Shown here piece after piece: positions 25,736 to 36,919 of a DNA stretch of 64,000 bases; within the stretch, counting starts at the first letter, position 1, and the number at the start of each line of letters is the position of its first letter. A model generated the notes under the pieces. It was not told where the DNA came from. It made no database searches and was given only the letters and a program-made list of their open reading frames with translations. The DNA comes from Chitinophaga vietnamensis (GTDB lineage Bacteria; Bacteroidota; Bacteroidia; Chitinophagales; Chitinophagaceae): positions 62,001-126,000 of the forward strand of contig NZ_CABHMS010000005.1 in the NCBI RefSeq assembly GCF_902167635.1, written 5' to 3'. The translations under genes and the position numbers were made by a program.

Positions 25736-28708
25736 TTAGAATTGAAGATTTAAACCAGCAATGAACGATCTGGCCTGTGGATAAGTGCCATAATCGATGC
25801 CCAGCGTAGCGCCGTTGTTATTTACCTTGTCGGGATTAGCGGCGGCATTGAAGGCATTCACTTCCGGATCAAAGCCTTTGTATTTGGTGATGGTGAAGAT
25901 ATTGGTAGCGGTTACATACACAGAGAGCTTTGTGAGCTTGATGTGTGAAATAAGCTCCTGTGGCAGGTTATAGGAGAGCGTGATACTCTTCATGCGCAGG
26001 TAGGAACCGTTTTCCACAAAGCGGCTGCTGGTGAGCGAGTTGGTCACATCCTGCAGGGTGGCCTTTGGGATATCGGTCACCTGTCCGGGTTTGGTCCATC
26101 TTCTCAGCACATCTGTGCTTTGGTTTTTACTATCATACATCCCTTCTGTTTCCATACGGGATGCATTGAATACATCATTGCCTTGTGAGCCTTGCAGCAG
26201 GAACGACAGGCCCCAGTTACGGAAGCGCAGGTCGTTGTTCATGCCGTAGGTAAACCTGGGCTGCGCGCAACCGATCACGGTGCGGTCCTGCGGGGTGATC
26301 ACGCCATCGCCATTCACGTCTTTGTATTTGATATTACCTGTTTGCGGATCCACACCTTCAGAGATGTAGCCATAGAAAGTGCCCAGCGCTACGCCTTTCT
26401 TCAGGATGATAATGTTATCGCGTCCTTCCACACCGCCAAAGTAATACACCGGGCTGAGCTGCATATCGGTGATACGGTTACGGTTAAACGAAATGTTGAA
26501 ATCCGTATGCCAGGTGAATTGTTTGGTGTCCATGTTCACAGAAGATACTGTGAACTCAAGGCCCTTGTTCTCCATCGCGCCGAAGTTGCCAGGCATATAT
26601 TGCACATTGGCGATCTTGGGCACGGGCACGTTCAGCAGCAGGTCCCTGGTTTGCTTGAGGTAAGCATCAGCGCTCACCGTCAGGCGGGAGTTAAAGAGGC
26701 TGATATCGATGCCCACATTGGTTTGTGTAGTGGTTTCCCAGGTCAGGTTGGGATTGGGGATATAGGAAGGGATCACGATATCCGGGCCCGACAAAGGATT
26801 GGTAGGCGTGCGTTGCTTATAGGTATTAAGACCATAGGCGGAGTAGTTGTCCAGTCCTTCCTGGTTGCCATTCTGGCCCCATCCGGCGCGGATCTTCAGG
26901 TCGTTGATCACGCGCACATCTTTCATGAAAGGTTCCGCGGAGATACGCCAGCCGGCAGAGAAGGAGGGGAAGTAACCCCACTGGTGACCTGGCGCCAGCT
27001 TGGAAGAGCCATCGGCCCTGAAGTTGGCGGTGAACAGGTATTTGCTATCGTAGTTATACATCACGCGGCTGATGTACGACATCAGGAACCAGGCTGATTC
27101 TTCGGTGAAACCGGTGAGCTGGTTGGCGGCATTCAATGTTTTCACGGTAGGGTCGTCGGGGAAGTCGCGGCCGTTCATCGTGGAAATATTGTATTTGTTC
27201 TGCTGGGTGGTGATGCCCGCCATGGCAGATACATTGTGCTTTTTCCAGCTATGGTCGTAGGTGAAATAGTTTTCCAGCAGGTAAGTGAAGCTGTTGGATT
27301 TATCCGAATTGCCGATACCATGGTCATTGCGGCCAGGGGTGGTGGAGAAGGCATCGAGGTAATAATCGTACTTGTGGTTGAAGTAATCGATACCGAAATT
27401 GGATTTGAACTTCAGGCCTTTGTACAAGGTAAGTTCGCCACTAACGTTACCGAATATACGATTATCAGTGGTGTTTTGAGTGGGCCCGTCGATGGCGGCC
27501 AGCGGGTTATCCCAGCCGGCTTTGTAGAGATTGCTGGTATAGCGGTTGCGGCCCAGCGAGTCTTTCTCAAAGATGCCCATGGTGGGCGGCGCGTTCAGAG
27601 CGCCAAGGATGGCGGCATTGCGCATGGCGTTGCCATTGTCTTTCACATCTTTCGAATTCACATTGGAATAGCTGATGTTGGTGCTGAGCTTGAACCATGA
27701 TTTCACCTGGTTGTCGAGGTTCACGCGGAAAGCGTAACGGTTATAGGCGGCAGGCTTCACGATCCCGTCGTCGCGGGTGATATTGCCGGACACATAATAT
27801 TGTGATTGTGCATTGCCGCCGGAAAAGGCCAGCTGGTAATTCTGGTTATGCCCCGTTTTAAAAACTTCTTTGAGCCAGTCGGTGGTAGTGGTGGCGGGTT
27901 GCACGTTATAGCCCAGTTCCTTCATCAGGTCGTTGTACTGGGAGGGATTGAGCACATTTATTTTCTTCGCGAGATTGGAAACGCCGTAATAAGTATTAAA
28001 GGAGATGACCGGCATACTTTCCTTTCCTCTTTTGGTGGTGATGATCACCACGCCGTTGGCGGCACGGGCGCCGTAAATGGCGGCAGAGGAAGCATCTTTC
28101 AATACCTGTATGCTGGCGATGTCGTTGACGTTCAGGTCGCGGGTATCCATAGTTGGCACTCCGTCGATCACATAGAGCGGCTCATTGCCGGCCTGTACGG
28201 AGGTGGCGCCACGTACGCGGATGGAGAAGGCCGTGCCGGGCTTGCCGCTGGGCTGCGTTACCTGTACGCCTGCTGCCTTACCCTGAAGGGCGCCTGCTGT
28301 TTGCACGATGGGGCGCTCTTCAATGTCTTTGGTGTTTACACTCACCACTGCGGTGGTGAGGTCTTTCTTTTTCTGCGTACCATAACCTACTACCACTACT
28401 TCATCGAGGTGGGAGTTACTATCATTCAGGGTGATGTTGATGGCGCTGCGGCCGCTCACAGCCACTTCCTGGCTGCTGAAGCCGATGTAGGAAAATACCA
28501 GTACAGCATCGGGCGCTACATTGATGCTGAACACGCCGTTATTGTCGGCGGTAACGCCCTGAGTCGCTCCTTTTACATGGACAGACACACCTGGTAGCGG
28601 GGTGCCATGACTGTCCCTGATCGTTCCCTGCACACGGGTTTGCTGCTGGGCAAATGCCAGGGCACAACATACAAGCAGGAACATGGTGAGTAAAAATCGT
28701 TTTTTCAT
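25736..28708 (-). CDS. SusC/RagA-type TonB-dependent outer-membrane transporter
   Basis: 990 residues. Signal peptide (FLLTMFLLVCCALAFA), CarboxypepD_reg-like N-terminal domain (~22-105; GTIRDSHGTPLPGVSVHV), TonB box region (LDEVVVVGYGTQKKKDLT ~113-130), plug (~118-225; SIRVRGATSVQAGNEPLYVIDG and AIYGARAANGVVIITTKRG) and a long beta-barrel ending in aromatic F (ARSFIAGLNLQF). It imports oligosaccharides using TonB energy. No STN domain is present, so it is not the sigma/anti-sigma coupled type. First gene of SusC-SusD-GH30, with a good promoter about 80-115 bases upstream and no adjacent HTCS, sigma or AraC regulator. Confidence 0.96.
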   Translation of the reverse strand: MKKRFLLTMFLLVCCALAFAQQQTRVQGTIRDSHGTPLPGVSVHVKGATQGVTADNNGVFSINVAPDAVLVFSYIGFSSQEVAVSGRSAINITLNDSNSHLDEVVVVGYGTQKKKDLTTAVVSVNTKDIEERPIVQTAGALQGKAAGVQVTQPSGKPGTAFSIRVRGATSVQAGNEPLYVIDGVPTMDTRDLNVNDIASIQVLKDASSAAIYGARAANGVVIITTKRGKESMPVISFNTYYGVSNLAKKINVLNPSQYNDLMKELGYNVQPATTTTDWLKEVFKTGHNQNYQLAFSGGNAQSQYYVSGNITRDDGIVKPAAYNRYAFRVNLDNQVKSWFKLSTNISYSNVNSKDVKDNGNAMRNAAILGALNAPPTMGIFEKDSLGRNRYTSNLYKAGWDNPLAAIDGPTQNTTDNRIFGNVSGELTLYKGLKFKSNFGIDYFNHKYDYYLDAFSTTPGRNDHGIGNSDKSNSFTYLLENYFTYDHSWKKHNVSAMAGITTQQNKYNISTMNGRDFPDDPTVKTLNAANQLTGFTEESAWFLMSYISRVMYNYDSKYLFTANFRADGSSKLAPGHQWGYFPSFSAGWRISAEPFMKDVRVINDLKIRAGWGQNGNQEGLDNYSAYGLNTYKQRTPTNPLSGPDIVIPSYIPNPNLTWETTTQTNVGIDISLFNSRLTVSADAYLKQTRDLLLNVPVPKIANVQYMPGNFGAMENKGLEFTVSSVNMDTKQFTWHTDFNISFNRNRITDMQLSPVYYFGGVEGRDNIIILKKGVALGTFYGYISEGVDPQTGNIKYKDVNGDGVITPQDRTVIGCAQPRFTYGMNNDLRFRNWGLSFLLQGSQGNDVFNASRMETEGMYDSKNQSTDVLRRWTKPGQVTDIPKATLQDVTNSLTSSRFVENGSYLRMKSITLSYNLPQELISHIKLTKLSVYVTATNIFTITKYKGFDPEVNAFNAAANPDKVNNNGATLGIDYGTYPQARSFIAGLNLQF

Positions 28709-28791
28709 AACTATATCGGTAAAGTTGGTTAGTGGATAATAGATCTTGGTGCTACTTATGCTAACATGGAATTATTTTGTTGTATCCGGCG

Positions 28792-28824
28792 TAAAGTTAA
28801 TGGGAAAAACAGGTATCTTGCAAA
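28792..28824 (-). promoter_or_regulatory. Promoter of the SusC-SusD-GH30 operon
   Basis: On the minus strand TTTG (28821-28824), 21 bases, then TAACTTTA (28792-28799; one base off TAnnTTTG). Predicted leader about 75 bases to the susC start. Confidence 0.6.
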
Positions 28825-29595
28825 TAAATTTTCTCACAACTAATTGATAATTAATTGATTGTGATAAAAATGATACGCTTGTTTACCATTCCTTCCGGGC
28901 ATATGGAAGCCTTTGCCATGCCGGAATTTTGTCATGAAAAAAGGGCTTGGGAGAGAGAGGTCTGATACGCTTTGTTACCCGCAAAAAAAGTCCGCATCAG
29001 TAGACACTGTGCGGCACCATTAGCTGGATGATGTTAGAATCAAAAACCCATCCTGCCAAATTCAATGATATCTTTATGAAAAATAATCAACCCAAAATCT
29101 GATCTGGTTACAAAGAATTTAACCAGCTACCTGGAAAGGTGGCCGGGACCTCTATCATGATGTTTTGTACTTTGTATGCATTCCGTTTTTCTCAACGCGA
29201 TGTAGTTATGGTGTAATATTAAGGAGGAGCTGGAAAAGAATAGATGGGTGGAGATGATAGGAAGATGGATTAACAAATGGTCTTTCCGGATGAGACCGGC
29301 AAAAAAAAGACCCTTGCTGAAGCCATCAGCAAGGGCCGGAAAACATTCACATGCTATCCCCGGCATAGGACAGCCGCAGGATGTGCTGTATTCAAATTGT
29401 AGCCTACTATTATCTTGAAATAAATTATTTCGATTGAATCAGTAACGAAATTAAAGTTTCCATTCCGGATAATTAGTTAACTGCTGGTTAATGTGGCCAT
29501 TATACAATTTTCCCTTTCCCTGATATCTTTTTTCTAAGGGCTTGGACATGCCGCAGCTTATCGCTACTTTTTATGGACCGCTAGTAATAAAAAGT
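28825..29595. other. Long intergenic region between divergent operons
   Basis: About 770 bases. The 28825-29300 part is AT-rich with no gene or structure I can support. A minus-strand terminator lies at 29311-29335 (listed separately). A 79-codon minus frame at 29127-29366 runs straight through that terminator and is not believed. TATCTTTT near 29522, one base off the -7 consensus, may serve the GH29 gene at 29596. Confidence 0.5.
29302..29335 (-). terminator. Orphan minus-strand intrinsic terminator
   Basis: CCCTTGCTGA (29311-29320) pairs with TCAGCAAGGG (29326-29335) around a 5-base loop. On the minus strand it is followed by TCTTTTTTTT (down to about 29302). No minus-strand gene ends here, so it may end a short untranslated RNA. 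Confidence 0.7.
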
Positions 29596-31386
29596 ATGTT
29601 CCATAAATTTCCCGTTATACTGATACTAACGCTGATGTGCACACGCTGTTGGGCCCAGGATATGCCCGACATGTGGGCCAAAGGCGCCACCAGCAATGAA
29701 AAACACCCTGGCCTGCAATGGTTCCGGGAGGCTAAATTTGGCCTCTTCATCCATTGGGGGCTCTATTCCAAACTGGCCGGCCGCTGGAAAGACAGCAGCT
29801 ATTACGGCAGTGGCGAATGGATCATGCACCGCGCCAAAGCGCCGGCCGCCGAATATGCACAGGTAGCCGCCACCTTCAATCCCACCGGCTTTGATGCCAG
29901 CGAATGGGCCGCCACAGCCAAAGCCGCCGGCATCCGCTATCTTGTGATCACGGCCAAACACCACGAAGGCTTCAGCATGTACGATTCCAAAGTCTCCGAC
30001 TTCAATATCGTAGCCGCCACTCCTTATAAAAAAGATCCCATGAAAGCCCTCGCTGCGGCCTGCCGGCAGCAAGGCATCCATTTCGGGTTCTATTATTCAC
30101 AGTTCCTCGACTGGCACGAACCTAATGGCGGCGGCAACAACTGGGATTTTAAAGAAAAGGAAAAAGACTACCAGCAATATTACCGCAGCAAATCGGTGCC
30201 GCAATTAAAAGAGCTGCTCACCAACTATGGCCCGCTCGGCATCATCTGGTTTGATATGCCCGGCGGCCTCACCACAGAACAAACCAAAAAGATGATCGAC
30301 AGCCTCCGGGTACTGCAACCCGGCTGCCTCTTCAGCAGCAGAGTAGGCCACGACCTGGGCGACTACCGCGATTTCGGCGATTCTGAAGTGCCGCCGGTAC
30401 CCATCGCCGGCGCATGGGAATCTATCTATACCCACAACGACTCCTGGGGATATATTCAACATGATCTCAATTTCAAATCTCCGCAGGAGATCATCCGGCT
30501 GCTCTCGAATGTAGCTTCCAAAGGAGGGAACCTCATGCTCAATGTAGGTCCCGATGGAAACGGCCGCTGGCCGGCCTATTCCATCGAATACCTGAAAGCC
30601 ACCGGCAGGTGGCTGCAACAGTATGGCGAAAGTATCTATGGCACCACCTATGGCCTCATCCCGGCGCAGCCCTGGGGCGTCAGCACCAGCAAACCGGGAC
30701 GCCTTTTTCTGCATGTGTGGGAAATGCCCGCCAACAGGGCATTGCGCGTGCCCGGCCTCAGCGCAAAAATTAAATCTGTAAAGATCCTCGGTACCCATCT
30801 TCCGCTATCTTATAAACAAACACCCACGGAAACCGTGATCCAGCTGCCCACTACGTTGCCGGATACACGAAATACCGTATTGGAAGTGATATATAATGGT
30901 ACGCAACCCGACCTGTCGCGGCAGCGGGTGCAAACCGTGAGCAGCCAGTATCCGCAGGCATCTATACCAGCGGTATGGGCCGTATTCAATGGCGCCGCCA
31001 CCAGCAAGCTGTTTACCTATTCACATTATTTCGGCGACTGGAAACATGATAACTGCGCCATCGGTATGAAGCAACCGGAAGATGCGTTGATATTCCCTCT
31101 GGACGTACAGGATGCAGGCGATTATAAGGTGATACTGGACTATTCCTGCGAAACCGGCGCGGCCTCCCAGCAAGGACTGGTAACGGTTAACAGTCAGCAG
31201 CTGCCTTTCCTCACACTGGCTACCGGCGTGTACAACAGCCACCAGCCCATGTTGTTCATTCCGCATGCGGTAGGTATCATCCACATTGATCAACCCGGAA
31301 AATATAATATCGCAGTGAAGCCTGCGGCTAATAACAAACAGGAATTATTCCGGTTACGCAGCCTGATACTGCAACCGGTCAGGTAA
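29596..31386 (+). CDS. Alpha-L-fucosidase, GH29, with C-terminal carbohydrate-binding domain
   Basis: 596 residues from ATG 29596, which gives a signal peptide (MFHKFPVILILTLMCTRCWA); an upstream in-frame ATG at 29542 would bury it. Catalytic barrel ~25-340: FGLFIHWGLYS near residue 50, VITAKHHEGFSMYDSK near residue 117, and the nucleophile D220 in GIIWFDMPGG. SNVASKGGNLMLNVGPDG near residue 305 closes the barrel. After a beta-sandwich domain the last ~130 residues resemble a CBM6/35-like module (FPLDVQDAGDYKVILDYSC). It removes terminal alpha-L-fucose. First gene of a GH29-unknown-GH29 run with gaps of under 30 bases. Confidence 0.93.
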   Translation: MFHKFPVILILTLMCTRCWAQDMPDMWAKGATSNEKHPGLQWFREAKFGLFIHWGLYSKLAGRWKDSSYYGSGEWIMHRAKAPAAEYAQVAATFNPTGFDASEWAATAKAAGIRYLVITAKHHEGFSMYDSKVSDFNIVAATPYKKDPMKALAAACRQQGIHFGFYYSQFLDWHEPNGGGNNWDFKEKEKDYQQYYRSKSVPQLKELLTNYGPLGIIWFDMPGGLTTEQTKKMIDSLRVLQPGCLFSSRVGHDLGDYRDFGDSEVPPVPIAGAWESIYTHNDSWGYIQHDLNFKSPQEIIRLLSNVASKGGNLMLNVGPDGNGRWPAYSIEYLKATGRWLQQYGESIYGTTYGLIPAQPWGVSTSKPGRLFLHVWEMPANRALRVPGLSAKIKSVKILGTHLPLSYKQTPTETVIQLPTTLPDTRNTVLEVIYNGTQPDLSRQRVQTVSSQYPQASIPAVWAVFNGAATSKLFTYSHYFGDWKHDNCAIGMKQPEDALIFPLDVQDAGDYKVILDYSCETGAASQQGLVTVNSQQLPFLTLATGVYNSHQPMLFIPHAVGIIHIDQPGKYNIAVKPAANNKQELFRLRSLILQPVR

Positions 31387-31405
31387 TATTATTTAATTCA
31401 GTGAA

Positions 31406-33574
31406 ATGATGAAGAAAGCAATCATCCTGGCTTGCGGGATAGCGGGCATATTGTATACTACCGCCCTGCCTGCACAGGAGAAAAAGCCGGTAAAGAAAGA
31501 CTGGCTGATCGATAACAGTGGCTTCAAAGCCGCTATCACAGAGCGAAACGGGGAAATCACCCTTGGCAACGGCCTGCTCAGCCGCACTTTTCGTATAGCC
31601 CCCAACGTGATCTGCACCGATTTCCGTAACCTTGGCAGCGGCGAACAGTTGTTGCGCGCCGTGAAACCGGAAGCGCGCATCCAGGTGAACGGAAAGTATT
31701 ACAATATGGGCGGCGCCTATGGCCAGCGCGAACAAGCCTACCTGCTGCCCGCATGGCTCGATGAGCTGCATGCCGGCCAGGAAGATTTTATGTATCAGTC
31801 GCACGAAGTTGGCCCCATTCAGCCCTACCTGCGCTGGAAGCCGAAAGGCTGGACGGGCAGCCCGTATTGGTCCGGTGGTAAAGCATTGGTATTTACCTAT
31901 AAAGCGCAGGCGCCTGCCCTGCAAGGCGTAGCGGTAAAAGTACATTACGAGATCTACGACGGCATACCTCTCATCGTGAAATGGCTGGAGGTGCTCAATG
32001 GCAGCCGTGCGGCATTACAGCTGGACCAGGTGGTGAATGAGATACTCGCCACACCGGAAGAAGAATCTGCCGTGGTAGGCAGCGTTACGAAGATGGCCAC
32101 GCCGCATGGTCTCTACATTGAAAGCAATTATACCTTCAATAATGCGATGAAGGCAAGTTTGAGCGATCAGAGCACACATTGGAAAATCGACAGTACCTAT
32201 ACATCACAGGTGAACTATGACCTGCAAACCCCTTGTTTGCTGGAAGTGCATCCGATAGTGCCCGTGGGCATTACGATGGCGGCAGGTGAAAACTACCGCT
32301 CCATCCGTACCTGCGAGCTGCTGCTGGATAGTTATGACCGCGAACGCAATGGTCTCGCCAAAAGAGCGATGTACCGTGTCATTGCGCCATGGACCGCTGA
32401 AAACCCGGTGTTCATGCACCTCGTGAGCAGCGATCCGGTGAAAGTGAAAGCCATCATCGATCAATGTGCCGCCACCGGTTATGAAGGCGTGATCCTCAGT
32501 TTCGGCAGCGGCCTCAATATGGAAGATACCAGTGCGGCCAACATTGCGAAATACAAGCAGCTGGCGGATTATGCCCATAGCAAAAATGTTTGGCTCGGCG
32601 GTTATTCCCTCTTTTCGAGCAGGCGTATCAGTGATGAGGACGATGTGATCAATCCCGCTACTGGCAAGCCCGGCGGCGCTTTCTTCGGTAATGCGCCCTG
32701 TCTGGGCAGCAAGTGGGGCCTCGCCTATCTTGCTAAAATAAAAACCTTTATCCGCCAAACCGGCTTCGATATTTTCGAGAATGATGGTCCCTATCCCGGC
32801 GATGTATGCGCATCTACCACACATCCCGGTCATACCGGCCTGAAAGACTCACAGTGGAAACAGATGGAGCTACAGAAGGGCTTGTACCATACGCTCAATG
32901 AAATGGGCGTGTACATCAATGCGCCGGACTGGTACTTCCTGGATGGCACCAACAAGATCGCGCTGGGCTACCGCGAGGTGAACTTCTCCCTGCCGCGCGC
33001 GCAGCAGCTGATCCTCAACAGGCAGAATATTTTTGATGGTACCTGGGAGAAAACACCTGCCATGGGCTGGGGCTTTGTGCCGCTCACTGAGTACCAGGGC
33101 GGCGGCGCGGCTGCTACACTGGAGCCGCTCAAAGATCACCTCGATGCCTACGAACAGCTGATGATGCAATACTATGGCGCCGGCATACAGGCCTGCTACC
33201 GCGGCCCCCGATTGTACGATACCGATAGCACCAAACAACTGGTACAACGTGTGATCCGCTGGTATAAAAAGTACCGTGATATTCTAAATACCGATGTGAT
33301 ACACCTGCGTCGTGCCGATGGCCGCGACTGGGACGGTATCATGCACGTGAGCGCCCACTGGCAGCAGAAAGCATTGGTGATGCTATACAATCCCACCACT
33401 CAGCCCATTACCCGGGAAATAGCGCTGCCATTGTATTACAGCGGACTGGATCGCACTGCCCGCATCCGTGAAAAAGAAGGCACGCCAAAAACGTATAGCC
33501 TTGACCGTGAATACAAGGCGCATGTGACCGTCAGCATCCCCGCCTCCGGCTATACCTGGCTGGTGGTGGAATAA
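31406..33574 (+). CDS. Secreted putative glycoside hydrolase of unassigned family
   Basis: 722 residues with a signal peptide (KKAIILACGIAGILYTTALPA). Residues ~30-320 look like a beta-supersandwich as found at the N-terminus of clan GH-D enzymes (KVHYEIYDGIPLIVKWLEV). Residues ~330-640 resemble a TIM barrel: YEGVILSFGSGLNM, KNVWLGGYSLFSSRR, GFDIFENDGPYPGDVC, GVYINAPDWYFLDGTN. The strand-end Asp residues in FENDGPYPGD are candidates for the nucleophile. A C-terminal beta domain ends at VSIPASGYTWLVVE. I cannot assign a CAZy family; distant kinship to GH36/GH27/GH31 is an inference from layout. Sandwiched between two alpha-fucosidases, so it should act on the same glycan. Confidence 0.7.
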   Translation: MMKKAIILACGIAGILYTTALPAQEKKPVKKDWLIDNSGFKAAITERNGEITLGNGLLSRTFRIAPNVICTDFRNLGSGEQLLRAVKPEARIQVNGKYYNMGGAYGQREQAYLLPAWLDELHAGQEDFMYQSHEVGPIQPYLRWKPKGWTGSPYWSGGKALVFTYKAQAPALQGVAVKVHYEIYDGIPLIVKWLEVLNGSRAALQLDQVVNEILATPEEESAVVGSVTKMATPHGLYIESNYTFNNAMKASLSDQSTHWKIDSTYTSQVNYDLQTPCLLEVHPIVPVGITMAAGENYRSIRTCELLLDSYDRERNGLAKRAMYRVIAPWTAENPVFMHLVSSDPVKVKAIIDQCAATGYEGVILSFGSGLNMEDTSAANIAKYKQLADYAHSKNVWLGGYSLFSSRRISDEDDVINPATGKPGGAFFGNAPCLGSKWGLAYLAKIKTFIRQTGFDIFENDGPYPGDVCASTTHPGHTGLKDSQWKQMELQKGLYHTLNEMGVYINAPDWYFLDGTNKIALGYREVNFSLPRAQQLILNRQNIFDGTWEKTPAMGWGFVPLTEYQGGGAAATLEPLKDHLDAYEQLMMQYYGAGIQACYRGPRLYDTDSTKQLVQRVIRWYKKYRDILNTDVIHLRRADGRDWDGIMHVSAHWQQKALVMLYNPTTQPITREIALPLYYSGLDRTARIREKEGTPKTYSLDREYKAHVTVSIPASGYTWLVVE

Positions 33575-33601
33575 TACAGAGATCAAACCAAAATGTATAT
33601 C

Positions 33602-34942
<1,341 letters not shown>

Positions 34943-34952
34943 GTAATATTTT

Positions 34953-35060
34953 TGAATTTATTGATTTATGGATTTATTGATTTGGTTGAAGCGAAGATGA
35001 CAACATTGTTCATCTTCGCTTCAACCAAATCAATAAATCTGTAAATCAATAAATCCGTAA
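34953..35060. repeat. Long intergenic inverted repeat (29-bp perfect core)
   Basis: 34971-34999 is perfectly complementary to 35011-35039, with an 11-base loop; pairing continues outward with two mismatches for ~17 more bases. Arms consist of repeated GATTTATTGATTTATG-like words and a non-repetitive tip (GGTTGAAGCGAAGATG). Lies after the GH29 stop and before the sulfatase; may also terminate. Confidence 0.85.
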
Positions 35061-35119
35061 ATCATTTAATTTTTTCTATTTTTATAGCGCCACCATTTTC
35101 TTATTGTTAAAAAGCCGGA

Positions 35120-36580
35120 ATGAAAAAAGTTGCACTGTTATTTAGCGCGTTGATGTTAACCGGTCTCTCATTCAGTTTTGTGGAGCCGCAGCCTGCGGCA
35201 AAGCAACCCAATGTGGTGATCATTTTCATGGATGATATGGGATATGGTGACCTGGAATGTTATGCCGGTTCCCCGTGGCATACGCCTAACCTGAACAAGA
35301 TGGCGGCGCAGGGGATGCGCTTTACTTATTTTTATGTGGCACAGGCGGTGTGTTCCGCTTCCAGAGCGGCTTTGCTCACAGGTTGCTATCCTAACAGAGT
35401 AGGCATCAGCGGGGCCTTGTGGCCTACTGCCCCCATCGCGTTGGACACCAGTGAAACAACGATCGCCAATGTGTTAAAGCAACGTGGATACCATACCGGT
35501 ATGGTAGGTAAATGGCATCTTGGATCTAAAGAGCCCTGGCTGCCTTTGCAGCATGGCTTTGATGAATATCTTGGATTGCCTTATTCCAACGATATGTGGC
35601 CCGTACATTATGATGGCGTGCCCTATGCAGATACTTCTACGAATCCACGAAGCAAGTATCCTCCTTTGCCGCTGATTGAAGGCAACAAGCCGGTACGTTA
35701 TATCAAAACGCTGGATGACCAGGCGCAGTTAACCACCTTGTACACGGAGCGTGCCTGCAAGTTTATCCGGGAGAATAAACAAAAACCTTTCTTCTTATAT
35801 CTCGCGCACAGCATGCCGCATGTGCCGATTGCCGCATCAGATAAATTTAAAGGAAAGAGCAAGGATGGATTGTTTGGAGATGTGATCGAGGAGATCGACT
35901 GGTCGGTGGGAGAGGTGTTGAAAACCCTCCAGGAGAGCGGTGTGGCGGACAATACGCTGGTGATCTTCACGAGTGATAATGGCCCGTGGTTATCTTATGG
36001 CAATCATGCGGGCACTACAGGCGGCCTGCGTGAGGGCAAGGGCACTTCCTTTGAAGGCGGTATCCGTGTGCCTTGTATTATGCGCTGGCCGGGCAAGATA
36101 CCGGCAGGTACAGTCTGTAACCGGATGGCTGCTACTATTGATCTGTTGCCTACTATAGCGGGGCTTTGTGGCGCCAGGCTGCCGTCGCGCCGGATTGATG
36201 GCGTGGATATGCGTTCGCTGATGTTCAACGAACCGGACGCGAACCCGCGTGATGAACTCGCTGTATATTATGAAACCAATAGTTTACAGGCAATCCGTAA
36301 AGGGCCATGGAAGCTGGTGTTGCCGCATCGTTCGCGCACGTATAAATTAAATGTACCTGGTAAGGATGGTTTTCCGGGTGCGCAGCCAACAATGATGGTT
36401 GCACAAGCGTTATATGATATGCGCCATGATCCCGGAGAAACTTTAGATGTGCAATCACAATATCCTGAGGTAGTGAAAGCGTTATTACAGTTAGCAGAGA
36501 AATATCGTAATGATCTGGGCGACGATCTAACCGGCGCAAAAGGTACGGGAAGGAGAGCCGCCGCCAAAGTCCAATTTTGA
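35120..36580 (+). CDS. Sulfatase of the formylglycine (S1) family
   Basis: 486 residues with a signal peptide (KKVALLFSALMLTGLSFSF). Hydrolyses sulfate esters. Metal-binding FMDDMGYGDLECYA near residue 38; the active-site signature is C78-S-A-S-R82 (family C-x-A/P-S-R), the Cys being converted to formylglycine by a maturase not in this window. Further landmarks: MVGKWHLG near residue 128, FTSDNGPW near residue 285, and a C-terminal subdomain with ELAVYYETNSLQAIRKGPWKL. Its presence argues that the target glycan carries sulfate. Codon use is somewhat more AT-rich than the neighbouring hydrolases. TATTTTTA around 35077 may be its -7 element. Substrate not determinable. Confidence 0.93.
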   Translation: MKKVALLFSALMLTGLSFSFVEPQPAAKQPNVVIIFMDDMGYGDLECYAGSPWHTPNLNKMAAQGMRFTYFYVAQAVCSASRAALLTGCYPNRVGISGALWPTAPIALDTSETTIANVLKQRGYHTGMVGKWHLGSKEPWLPLQHGFDEYLGLPYSNDMWPVHYDGVPYADTSTNPRSKYPPLPLIEGNKPVRYIKTLDDQAQLTTLYTERACKFIRENKQKPFFLYLAHSMPHVPIAASDKFKGKSKDGLFGDVIEEIDWSVGEVLKTLQESGVADNTLVIFTSDNGPWLSYGNHAGTTGGLREGKGTSFEGGIRVPCIMRWPGKIPAGTVCNRMAATIDLLPTIAGLCGARLPSRRIDGVDMRSLMFNEPDANPRDELAVYYETNSLQAIRKGPWKLVLPHRSRTYKLNVPGKDGFPGAQPTMMVAQALYDMRHDPGETLDVQSQYPEVVKALLQLAEKYRNDLGDDLTGAKGTGRRAAAKVQF

Positions 36581-36919
36581 TATATAGTTTTAAATTCAAT
36601 TTGAGTATTGAAAAACCGGTCCAACTTAGAAGACCTTGAGAATTAGTTTATTATATCTCTGTTAATCCATTATTTATTTGAACAAGACCATATTATGAGT
36701 GTGTGAATTCTATAATATAGAACAAATTGTATATTAATATTTATTGAAAAACCATATACGTATCCGATTGACTGCTGCTGGTATTTGTACCAAATTTGTT
36801 TCGGTATGGGAACCGTGTGAACTTCCCATTTTCTAACTATTAGCCATACCAGCTTCCGGAACTTGCAGCTTTACGATGGGAGATTTCAGGAAAACATACT
36901 ATAACCCAAAAGGAATATT
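36581..36919. other. AT-rich intergenic region
   Basis: 339 bases without a gene. Two competing short stems are visible near the end: GGTATGG 36803-36809 with CCATACC 36844-36850, and GCTGGTAT 36777-36784 with ATACCAGC 36846-36853. They could form alternative leader structures before the regulator gene, but this is weak. Confidence 0.35.

Noticed and set aside
29302-29335. Transcription attenuator in the susC leader
   Set aside because: A well-placed susC promoter lies at 28792-28824, so the terminator would not be in the leader.
29127-29366. 79-codon minus-strand frame in the 29-kb gap
   Set aside because: It runs straight through a strong intrinsic terminator and has no coding feature.
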